A stretch of 64,000 nt of DNA from Sistotremastrum niveocremeum HHB9708 (lineage: Eukaryota > Basidiomycota > Agaricomycetes > Sistotremastrales > Sistotremastraceae). The position numbers and the translations under genes are program-made. Positions 37,919 to 48,459 of this stretch are shown here, in pieces. Location of the stretch: assembly GCA_001630475.1 (NCBI GenBank), contig KV419397.1, positions 317,758-381,757 on the forward strand. The letters run 5' to 3'. The stretch's first letter is position 1. The number at the start of each line of letters is the position of its first letter. Below the pieces are notes generated by a model. It ran no database searches. It saw only the letters and a list, made by a program, of their open reading frames with translations, and was not told the DNA's origin.

Positions 37919-37991
37919 GGCCGTGTGGTCTAGTGGTTATGATTTCTGTCTTACACACAGAAGGTCCCCTGTTCGAGCCAGGGTACGGTCA
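37919..37991 (+). tRNA. tRNA-Val (anticodon UAC)
   Basis: A 73-nt sequence folds as a standard tRNA. The acceptor stem pairs GGCCGTG with TACGGTC, including two G-U pairs. The D-arm GGTCTAGTGGTTATGAT carries the usual internal A-box. The anticodon stem TCTGT/ACAGA encloses loop CTTACAC with anticodon TAC at 37952-37954. The T-arm is CCCTG-TTCGAGC-CAGGG, with the B-box. No intron is present. A TTTT run a few bases after the end can serve as the RNA polymerase III stop. UAC decodes valine GUA. Confidence 0.92.
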
Positions 37992-38135
37992 TTGTTTTGG
38001 ATGTGACTTGCCAAATAAACGTTTACTTTTTGACTCCCCGAGGTGCTGCTTCTTTGTCATCATGAGGTGAATCACGGGAAGAATTTACATGTACATGTAT
38101 GTAGCGCGTCGCTGGTAATCATTGTATTTATTCCT

Positions 38136-41100
38136 TCACAACTCTGCGGTCTCACGCTCCAGCCAACTTAAAGCTCTGGGATCATTCTTCAGAAGCGGCG
38201 AGATCTTTTCGAACACTTCTTTGTGGTAAGCATTGAGCCACACCCGCTCTTGGGTGGTAAGAACTTCCAAATCGACCAGTTTTCGATGAATAGGACACTG
38301 ATCATGATTGGTGGAGTCAGATAGAGTTTTGTAAGTACGGAATGCTTACCAGGGTGACGTGCTCGAAACCAAGGTATCCCTTATCTCCGAAATTATTCGG
38401 CGTCTTATGGGGTCGGACAATGACAATATTCTCCAGACGAATACCAAAGTCTCCATCAGCATAGTAACCGGGCTCTGGGATCAATGAGATCAGTCGAATA
38501 TGTCAGAAAATCTACGCACCGTTAGAAACGGTCATTCCAGCTTGGAGGAAGGTTTCGTTGAACGCGATTCGTGTACCGATGCCATGCGGACCTTCATGAA
38601 CGTTCAAAAAGTGACCCACTCCGTGGCCGGTTCCGTGCCTGTGATCCGTGAAGAAAAAGACGAATGTCGATGGTCGATCGCTAACCTGTAGTCTGCGGGT
38701 CGAATGTTAGACTGTGACCGAACGGTGAAGGAGGAACGTACCCAGTCCATCACTCCAAAGAGCTCGGCGAGCGAATGAGTCGCTGAATCACGATTAGCAT
38801 CCGTCGAAGGCATGGGGCTGATCACGAACATAATGTATCCTTTACGGAAATCAGATACGGTAATGGAGGGAGCTTCATTAACGAATTCATACCTGATGTG
38901 CCCTCTGGGAAGACAAGGGTATCGATAGCAATATGCCCTTGAAGAACTCGAGTGAAGGCTCGTTTTTCTTTCGCGCGCGGTGTTCCGAAATGCTAGATGG
39001 CAAGTAAGGCAAAGGTCATGTGGGAACAGCGAGATTTCTACCCATGTCCGCGTCACGTCCGTGGTGCCTGAATAAGTCTAAGATCGATCGTCCGTCAACA
39101 ATGCGATTGCATACCATCCAAGTATTGGCCTAATATCATTGAGGTCGAGCAACTCATTGAGACAAAGAAACGCACTGACCTCCAGAATCACAAAGGTAGA
39201 TCTGACCAACCCTTAGATTTAATATTCAATGTAAAAGTGGCCCAACCTACTTGATCTTTCTTGATGACAGCACAAGTTTCCGGGTCAGGAGAATAGTGGA
39301 TGATAGCTACTTGAATTTCAGTCGCATCCCCTCGATCATCTTCGATTTACGGACCTCCATTGGGCCCGGTAGATGAAATGGTGGTGAACGACAGCCCCTT
39401 GAATAGATCGAGCTTCCTGTGATTAAGTCAGAACTGGCATCCACCAACTCCCGGATACCTACGATCTGTATTCTGCCAGCTTATCGGCGGCTTGGCTTTC
39501 TGTCAGCGTGGCACCGTCATTAAGCTGCTCTTCCAGCCAAGCAAAATACTGCGCCTGATAGATAGTCAGAAACGCGTATGTTCGAGACATGTATAAGCGA
39601 CTGACGAGTGCGGCACCATCCCGGATGTGACTTTGTCGGAATCCTTCGATCTCGACGCTATTCTTGATAGCTTTGGCGTCCGTAATAGGGGAGCGGTTGA
39701 TCACTACTTTCTCCTATCGTGACTATTAGAACATGGGAGCCAGAAATACAGGGAACACTTACAAAACCCAAGGCGGAAGCCACGGCCAAGCTTGTCTTGT
39801 TGCCAATCAAAATCTAAGGTGGGCTGAGTGGTGGTTGTTTAGAATGAAACAGGTTGCCTACGCTCTCCTTCTGCGTAATCGAGCTTCCAAATTGCTTCAG
39901 GTCTTCGAACACAGAATCATATGCTTTTATAACAAAATTGGTTTCGAGGTGTTTCTTGACGGTGTCGTCGACCTGGCTATCATTCAAGTACACGGTGGCA
40001 GAGTCCAGGGTCACGAGTGCGTAAGCGAAGAACACTGTCAATCCAATAAGCAGCTATAAGAATTGAGGGACTGTTCGGAGTACCAGGGTTAAAGTCGATA
40101 TCTGATCCACGCAGGTTGAGCAACCACGCTACTTCATCTAGCATTGTCACAGCCATTGCCGTCACTTTCTTCTTCTTGAGCTCATCCCGAAGGTCCTTCA
40201 GCTTGTCTTCAGTCGATCGACCTGGTCGTAACACACAGTGAGAGCAAGCGACGATAGCACAAGGAACCAATTCACCAGAGAACTTGACGTCAAGGGGAAC
40301 GATAGGGTTCAAGGTCCTCGCTGGGCGACTTGATCCCCACACTTGATCCACTAGATTGGTATCAAGTTCGACGAGCTGGCTGCCGTGTGGCTTCAAGGAA
40401 CTTTTCAAAGAATTGGCATCCACTATAGTTTTGGCTTATACTCTCGGCCTGATGAGAAGAGCATTGGATTGAATACGCACAAGCACTAATCAGGGTAGGG
40501 TCAATGCCGATGCGAGCGTTCTTTTCCAATTTCTGCTCTTCGGTTAGGTATCGAGAACGGGTGTATCATGGTGAGATGAGCAACCTTGTACAGATACTCC
40601 TGCCAAGTGGGGACATCTTTGACATCATTCAGCCACCCATGATAGTCAGACAATTGGTTGCGACTCACCGGGAAGACCCTGCTTCATCAATGTCCAGTTA
40701 CTTCATGAAACTTCGTAAGCTGAAGCCACGCATCGCAATCGCGACAAACCTATCCATTTGTTGGCTTGCCTGAAGAAAATATCGTCCATCTGTGAACATC
40801 AGTGCTTCGTTCAAGGTTACAATAGCGCATCCTATACATAAATTAGTCTCAGGTGTTCTCTGGTTTCGATCGAGGCGTGATCATACCCGCCGATCCATTA
40901 AATCCAGAAATGAAAGCTCTCCGTTCATCACAGTGCGCTATATACTCGCTCGAATGCTGATCTTCGCTTGGGATAACGATTGCGGTGAGGTCACGAGGGC
41001 TCTGTTGCATTAATTGGCGCAGGGCGCCGAGTCTGTCGGACGAATCGACTTGTTTCGTTCCACGAGCTCCCATGTCTGACAATGTAGCAGAGGCACACAG

Positions 41101-41190
41101 GTGGTAAGATGATGATGAGAATGAGCGTAGTGAAGGCCAAGGACAGGGTGAGGGCTTGAGTGAGAAGCACGAGGTCACTCGCCGAAACAT
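38136..41190 (-). CDS. Xaa-Pro aminopeptidase P (M24B metallopeptidase)
   Basis: The enzyme releases an N-terminal residue that precedes proline, using two Mn2+ ions. Two substrate-side domains come first ([57 protein letters not shown]). The pita-bread catalytic domain follows, with [20 protein letters not shown] (metal-binding Asp pair), [18 protein letters not shown] (metal His), [17 protein letters not shown] and GFEHVTLCP. The last block is the family C-terminus, ending [10 protein letters not shown]. The first ATG gives a basic, serine-rich leader ([20 protein letters not shown]) that looks like a mitochondrial presequence. A second ATG 40 codons later ([15 protein letters not shown]) gives the usual cytosolic start. 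Around 12 introns are present. The enzyme appears intact. Confidence 0.88.
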
Positions 41191-41456
41191 GGAATGACAC
41201 TCGCTTAGATCCGCTAGTATCCCTGAGTCTCAGTATAGAACAGTAATAATTATGTAGTCAAAGCAGATCTAATGCAAGGTATATAAGTTACACAAGTGTA
41301 TACTAACAGGCCCAGTTAACTCCTCCAGATCTTCCAGATTGTGGAAGTTTTATTGTCCGTGATGTACAAAGTTAACTCGTCCTGGCGATCAACTCTGATC
41401 CAAGACAAGAAACTCTGGATAAAGTGACATATTAATGCAACGTAGAACAAGTCCTA

Positions 41457-43104
41457 TCATGGCATAGTATTACTGTTATGTAAAGGATCGTCATCGTGAA
41501 AGTCTAAATGTTCTGGTGAAGTGCTTACATCCCCCTTTAGCCCACGTCTCGTTCTGCTGGTACTGGGACTCCTTCTGTCGTCATGCGAGCTGCGTAATCG
41601 TGTCCGTTCATCAGCTTCAAATGGTCGATCTTCCTCTAATTCATCGTCATCCTCATCAAGCCTTTGGAGTCCCGCGTTCTCCTCTTCCTCGAAAGCATTG
41701 AAGAGGGTGGATGACTGGGCTCGATACAAGCTGCTGCGCCTTCCATGTCCCGCAGAGTGTGGCGCGCCGTCTGGCCTGTATCCAGACTGGCCATGTCGAG
41801 GATTCCACTCATCTAGCGAAAGCCTGCCGCCGGATAAGCTGACTCGTGGAGTTATAATACCGTTCTCCAGTGGCACGTGGCCGTTAGGCAACATTTTGTT
41901 GTCGTGTGTTCGCGATATGTTCAACAGATGAACGCCTAAGAACGTAGTAATGAAGCCCATCAGGAGCGAAACGGTGTTCACGCCGTCCGTGGTGTTGAAT
42001 CCCTGAAACATGATCAAAGATGCCGTGATGGTGGCGGTCGTAAAGCAGACGTAATAGATCGGATTGACCCTATAGAAAGTGGAGTTAAAGATACGGCACT
42101 TCCGAGCGTGAAACAACTCACACATTAGTCGAGAACGTGTCTAAAGCCTTGTTGAAATAATGCATCTGCACTAAGATGCAGACGACGACAACGATCCCGA
42201 ATACATAGGTGCTTGGATGGGTAAACTGATTGTTCCCTGCGAAAGTCAATTTCACTGCAACTCCGAAGCCCTTGACGGCCATGATCGACACGGAGCCGAC
42301 CAGAGAGCAAATCGAGATATATACGAGGGGGTTTTTCTTCCCGTACCGAGGGACGGCGTATGATATCATCACTGTGGTGAAGGCGAGGACAGAGAATACG
42401 TAAAGAAGGAAGCCTGATGCGAGCTGCTTAGAGTCTAGATCATGTCCAAGATGACGACGGCGTACCCGGTTGAATAGCGTAGAACAGAATTTCGTCGACG
42501 GTTGTGATATCCTTATCGGGAGGGGCGTGCATGACAATGATTACAGCTCCAATTAGACACAAAGCACATCCAACTCTTCCAAGGTGGCCGAGCTCTTCTT
42601 TCAACAAGAGAGAGGCAAGTACAGCACTTTGAACACAGGTCATCTCGCGTCATCTGTTGATATATGTCCATTACGCACCCTATGAGGACACTCAGAGCTC
42701 CTAAAGGCACTACAAGGATCGGTGGGGCAAAGGTGTAAGCTGCAAAGTTGGCGACTACGCAGAGTAAGCTTTTAGCTGCGCATAAAAAATGGCGGACTCG
42801 CCTTCTCCAATTACGACTGCACACATAGATCAGTATACAAAAAAGTTTGATTGGGGGATTGCCACTCACGAGTTCCAATACCAGCCCACCATATCGGATT
42901 CCGTAAATAACCCAGATCATCAGAAGCAGATGTTAAGGCAGGGTTCCGGGAAGCAGCGTCATTGAGGCCCTGTAGGAGAGTTGAAGACGACCGCGAACAT
43001 TGTATGGTGACTTTCGATACCTTTTTAGTAATGATAAAACTGGTGCCAATTGCTATTGAAGACGATATGGCTAAGCAGAGCCCAATATACTTGTCCTCCA
43101 CCAT
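41457..43104 (-). CDS. NIPA-type magnesium transporter
   Basis: This is a multi-pass membrane protein of the NIPA family (formerly DUF803) in the drug/metabolite transporter superfamily. Family members carry Mg2+. The start MVEDKYIGLCLAISSSIAIG gives helix 1 and is joined by splicing to GLNDAASRN and the conserved YLRNPIWWAG block. The helices ANFAAYTFAPPILVVPLGAL, LASLLLKEELG, ALCLIGAVIIVMHAP, LYVFSVLAFTTVMISY and MAVKGFGVAVKLTFAGNNQF then follow, with NPIYYVCFTTATITASLIMF and LLMGFITTFLGVHLLNISR at the end. A long hydrophilic tail rich in Ser, Asp and Glu is probably cytosolic. The gene is divergent from PIG-A. Confidence 0.88.
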
Positions 43105-43368
43105 GGGAGTCTAGTGCTCCTGGGGAAAGGACCGGCCGTTGTCGGTGAGTGTTAGAAGGTCCAAGAAAGCGGATATGACCAAAGAGCGAGATATTTTGAA
43201 ACGACGGAGGGAGCGTGCAGGGCAGAACTGATTTTGACCACGACGGCAGGTACAGCGTTCGGGTCGGGGCTTCGGACGAGCGCTACAGAGACATGTGGTG
43301 GTCCGCCCATATTCCTGCGAATATTCTTTGATTATCTGACATGATTACCGACATTGCTCGTTGAAGTC
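43105..43368. promoter_or_regulatory. Divergent promoter region, NIPA transporter and PIG-A
   Basis: These 264 bp separate the two start codons of genes transcribed in opposite directions. It must contain both promoters. I found no convincing TATA box or repeated site. Coordinated control is possible but not shown. Confidence 0.45.
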
Positions 43369-45178
43369 ATGCCTATCAATATTGCGTGCGCCATCATATG
43401 TCTTACTGTGGTCGGAAGTGGTTCAAGCTCAAGCATCCAGGATGGTCTCGGATTTCTTCCATCCAAATATTGGAGGAGTCGAAAATCATATCTACATGCT
43501 CAGCGTTGAGCTCATAAAGCGCGGTCATAAAGTAAGAGCGTTTGCTCAAGGAGACTCCATGCTGATGAGAACTGAAGGTCATTGTGATAACGCACTCGCA
43601 CCCCCCAGATCGCGTCGGTATTCGTTGGCTGGTTCCTGGAGTGAAAGTCTATCATGTCCCGTTTCCAACGATAGCTTCGTCAGCGACGCTTCCAAACTTT
43701 CTGACTTTTCTTCCTTATCTGCGCAACATACTCCTGCGGGAACATATCCATATTGTTCATGGCCATGCATCGCTCTCCTCACTCGCCCATGAAGCTGTCA
43801 TGCACGCGCATCTGATGGGTGTACGCACCTGCTTCACAGACCATAGCCTCTTTGGATTCGACGATGCGGCAGGAATCCTCACGAACAAACTACTCGAAGG
43901 GGCGCTGAGGAACGTCGATGCCGTCATATGCGTCTCTCATACTGGGTACGGTCGTGAACAATGTCCATTCAACCTCACTGACCTGTAACGTAGACGGGAA
44001 AATACAGTCCTGAGAGCAGCTCTTTCCCCGTCCCGGGTCTATGTGATCCCAAACGCGGTAGTTGCAGAGCGCTTCACACCTCCAGAAGTCCCTCAGACTA
44101 CCGACATCAGTGAGCACTATAGTATCCTCACAAACGCAATGTTCTCATCTCAATCCCAGTCACAATCGTCGTTATCTCCAGACTAGCGTATCGCAAAGGT
44201 GTGGATTTGTTGGTGGCAACTGCGCCTCGTATTTGTCAAAAATTTCCTCAAGTGCGGTTCCTCATCGGTATTGCCACATCGTTTGTAAAGGTCAAAAATA
44301 TTTTCTCAAAAATTCTCGATTAGGTGGGGACGGACCCAAAGTTGTTGAACTGCATCAGATGCGTGAAAAATATCTCCTCCAAGACCGAATAGAGCTTCTG
44401 GGGTCGGTCCGCCATGGCGATGTTCCATCGGTATATATGCATTCCTCATGATGTCTATCGTCCCCTTGACTGCTTCAAAGGTCCTCCAACAAGGCTCTAT
44501 ATTTCTCAACACATCGCTGACGGAAGCTTTCGGGATCGGGATTCTCGAAGCGGCCTGTGCGGGCTTGTACGTCGTCTCTACGAAAGTAGGCGGCGTGCCC
44601 GAAGTCTTGCCGAGCGAAATGATCAGCTTTGCCCTTCCCGAGGAAGACGGTTAGTGGGTCCTCTACCTTCCATGTTGTTGCTTAACGTATATCGTAGATG
44701 TTGTCTCTGCGATATCAGAAGCGGTGCAGATTGTTACCGATGGGCGACATGATCCGGCGGCAGCACACAATCGCATTCGTACTTTTTACAATTGGCCAAG
44801 GATTGCAGCACGCACAGAGAAAGTGTACTCCGATATTCAATCCACCGAACCGATCGATCTTATCACTCGAATGCAAAGGTGACCAACTCGTTGTTCTCGG
44901 CTTCTTCATCTGAACATTATCCCAGAGTGCTATCTCTAGGACCATTCTTTGGGCCCATTCAACTGGCTATTCTTGTGGTTGATTGTATCTTCTTTCTCGT
45001 TCTAGAATGGTGGTACCCACGAGAGAACATCGACTACGTCAAATATGACTGGGATATTCAAAAATTCGAAAAGGTGAAGCTTTCGCCAGAAGAAATGTCC
45101 CTCCATTTACATGGGTTTCATGAGCTATATGGACTTGATCGCCGGAACGCAGGGGTGGTTCCTTTCAATCTTCCATAG
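43369..45178 (+). CDS. GPI N-acetylglucosaminyltransferase catalytic subunit (PIG-A/Gpi3)
   Basis: PIG-A transfers GlcNAc from UDP-GlcNAc to phosphatidylinositol, the first step of GPI-anchor synthesis on the cytosolic face of the ER. The start is a 17-nt exon (43369-43385). Spliced over a 55-nt intron, it gives [20 protein letters not shown], the conserved N-terminus. Other family blocks are [79 protein letters not shown], and the donor-sugar motif [20 protein letters not shown] followed by VGGVPEVLP. The C-terminal hydrophobic segment [20 protein letters not shown] anchors it, followed by [15 protein letters not shown]. The enzyme looks complete. About eight introns are present. Confidence 0.9.
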
Positions 45179-45219
45179 GAATATGCTTACATAATCAACC
45201 ATCCGGCGACGAAGCATCT

Positions 45220-47487
45220 TCATTCTGGGAGATTGTGTAAGAGCAACTTGGAGAGATTTTCTGATCTTGGCGTGAAAATACACTGAAATGGCTTCGGATG
45301 ACTGGAGTTCGAGATTAGCCAATAAATTTTCGGAGGTATAAGATTGGACGATTACCTGACGATACCACTCTCATAATCTAAATCAGGTATAATAGGCAGG
45401 CCGTCTTTGTCCTTCGGAAGCGAAATGTCGAAAATAGTGAGAATTGTTGCCAGTGTGATACCGACAGATTTGACTGCAAAATGCCGCCCGGGACAAATAC
45501 TGGTCAAGATGAGCGTTAAAGAACACGCGCGTGAGGCCTCGCATTGCTCACCGCCGTCCAAAACCAAATATAAACTCTGTTGGATCAAGCACGTTCTTCC
45601 TCAGTCTGGCATGGCCGTCATGTTCCTCAATGAAACGACCCGGCTCGAATTTCGTCGAGTTAGGATACTCCTGAGAGTTATATGCCATGCTCCTATTGTG
45701 TGGCCAGGTTTATTCAGAATATGTGCTAGTGTAGACGGGACGAGATCGTACCAAATATTTGGGTAGACCATGGTGCCTACAGGCAGAAACATGCCGTTGT
45801 ATTCATCGTCTTGGGTTAAGCTATGCGTGAGGGCTTGTGGAAGCGAACAACCATTAGAGGGAAATCCTATCATGGAACTTCATGTTTGAACCTACCCAAT
45901 GGAGCTACTGGTTTCCATCTTGTGGTCTCCTTTATTATCGCTTGGAGATAACATAGGGAGTCTATGTCCTCCATCACTGGCAGCCTTTCTCCATGTAAGA
46001 AATCATCAATCTCCTGCTGAGCCTTCTTTTGCGATTCGGGATGCAGAGCCATAGCAAGAATAAAGGTGTCAACAGTAGCAGCGGTCTATAAAAAGTTGTT
46101 TGCCTATGAGAACGACACTCGGATAGGAGCGTTGGCGGCTTCTTACCGTATCGGCACCAGCTGGAAGAAACTATGCGTTAGTGGACCGAGATTGTAGTTT
46201 AGATACTGACCCATCAGTGCCGCTCCCGTAATCCCACTAATGTCTTTTTCGTGTGTTACTAGCCCGTCGGCACCCATGTACTCCCGGATCATTGATGACA
46301 CCATAGATGGAACGGCCACTCCTGCCACCTGAAAGATCGCCGATGACCTATTATTCCAACATATCTCAATATTGCTTGAACTTACTACATCCTGTTTGAC
46401 TCGTTGGAAAGGACCGTCGTTTACTTTCATGAATGCGCTCTTCATTTCCGCCATCGCTTTGTTTAACTTGGCGCCCCAGAACCACCCGGGAAAAACTGAT
46501 ACTGTTGCTCCGTCAATATCATCGACATGACAGCTGAGATCTTTCGCCGTCACCCACAGGACGGAAATATATCAACCGGATGAGTACCAGGCGGTGGACT
46601 GGCAGCCAGCCCTCGCATTATATCATCCAGTCTATCCAGCCATATTCTTTTCTGCGGAGTTACTATCAAGTCAATCAGTCAAAGTTCAATCACATGTGGC
46701 GACACGAGACACCTTCTTCTCCAAACATCAGATCGATAATGTTTGCCGTGCCAGCCCTACAAAACAGATTTTATATTTGTTGCATCTAAAAAAAGCTCGC
46801 GACGAACAGACGAGTGTAAAACTGGAATTGGGACGGGTTTTCAAGGGTCCACGATGCGAACAACCTTGCATGTTTTGTGAGAAGGCCATTGTAAGACTTC
46901 ACAGGACCGGGTCCAAAGAATTGGTTCATGAGTTTACGTTGCAGAACCACAGATTCATTGTAGGGAGATGTAGATACAGTCCCCGCCTGCCCACCACTAA
47001 GATTTATTTAGTGGGTGTCATTTCAACCCAGACACTCAGTACTTACTATTTTGTGGTTAAAATTCTTACTGGTCTCGAAGAATATATCGCTCCGCGTCTA
47101 TTCAGTAGTTGAGATGCCGTCTCATACGTATTCAAAACCACAGCCTTTTTCCCCATCAAGGAGATCCCCACGATGTCTCCTGGAGCACACGGCTTCAGAG
47201 AAGATATAGGTCTTTAACACGACTCACAAACCGTAGATTGTCCACTCGAAGAATTTGACCCAGAGCTTAGAACGAGGCAACTGTAGCGAATTTCCAAAAA
47301 ATGGAACTCCCGTAGGTCCAGGCGGAAAAGGCAGTCCTTTTGGATTCGAAGATGCGCGAACGATGAAGTGTCGAGTGATGAAGGAGAAGAGATAGAGAGA
47401 CACTACTCCGAGACATATCGCCTGGGTTGGACTCACGATTCTATCGCCAGCGAGTCCTATAGGTCTGCCTTCCACCGTGTAGCTCAT
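45220..47487 (-). CDS. Cytochrome P450 monooxygenase, copy 1
   Basis: This is a membrane-anchored class II P450 of a basidiomycete family resembling the O-methylsterigmatocystin oxidoreductase type. The N-terminal anchor is AICLGVVSLYLFSFI, followed by the proline hinge LPFPPGPTGVPFFGNS. The I-helix is GADT spliced to TAATVDTFILAMALHPE. The ExxR motif is KETTRWKP. The PERF-like block is FEPGRFIEE. The heme loop FGFGRR-ICPGRHFA is formed by splicing an intron at about 45500-45552. The C-terminus is FQCIFTPRSENLS. I start at MSYTVEGRP because the longer frame begins with GTG. An intron near 46745-46790 keeps YTRL in frame with AGTANIIDLMFGEE. All heme and ExxR residues are present. Its substrate is unknown. 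Confidence 0.87.
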
Positions 47488-47790
47488 GATCCTGAGATAG
47501 AGCACAAGTGGGACTGAAGACTGAGAAGGGAGAGGCCCGAGGTCGATTGAGGTCCGATGGGCACATTCTTAACGGTCTCATCCTTTACAATGAAACTACT
47601 CGCAGCGCATCGCGGACTCATACGGCAACCTGACCGAAACAACAGAGACTTCGATTTCGCTTAAGGGTTTACGAGCCTATCTTCGCCGGAGCACTATCAT
47701 GTAAATAATTGCTTGTTTCTGGAAGATTTGGGTGACTTACAAAGTAACCCGGCTAAATAGGTGAACAATGATGTCCCTCAAGTCTCCCGG

Positions 47791-47881
47791 TTCGAGTTGA
47801 TTGAACTCGAAACAGGGAGCACCGAGAGAGGTGATAGTAACTGGGGCACCGAAAACCGGCTCGGAGTCAATTCAACTCCGA
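47791..47881. promoter_or_regulatory. Two palindromes upstream of P450 copy 1
   Basis: Two dyads lie 300-400 bp upstream of the copy 1 start. One is TTCGAGTT-gattg-AACTCGAA at 47791-47811. The other is TCGGAGT-caattca-ACTCCGA at 47861-47881. The second contains CGG and CCG half-sites facing inward, a form used by Zn2Cys6 regulators. This is a proposed regulatory site based on symmetry and position only. The remaining 47488-48459 interval holds no gene I can identify. Confidence 0.35.
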
Positions 47882-48459
47882 TTACGTCCAGTGAGTCCAG
47901 TGCGGAGTTTCTCCACCGGCCGTGGGCGTCTGGCTTGACACCCTGAACCCTCCGTCAGGGCGCACTTAATCCTCTTTGCACTGGAGCGATTCTAACTCTA
48001 TAGGGACATCCAGTAGGAGAATCATCCCAGCCATGATCATAATAACCGACTTCTCGTTGATGATGATGCGGTTGGCCCTGGTTGCCGGAATTCTGTAATA
48101 AGAGAATGTCTAACAATGTTTTGGTGGCGGTGGAGGGGGTTTGACAGGTGTGACCTGATCCACGTTTTATTGATAGTATACTTCTTAACAACATCGTCAC
48201 CAGATAGCACTGATAAATTTCAGACATTCAAACTTTGTATAAAGGAGTCAAGCGGCCAGAGCATTTCATTACAGACTCCGACAATATTCTTAGCCACTCG
48301 GTTCGCCAACGCGCCGGAATAGTTGCCATTTTTTTTTCACAACATCCTTCAAAAACGTTCTGGTATCCTCCATTGAGTGATAATCTGATGGCCCCTGAAG
48401 TGATTTGGAGTGTAGAAAGATAGATATTCTGCCTCAGAATATGTTTGGTGGGCTGATGT

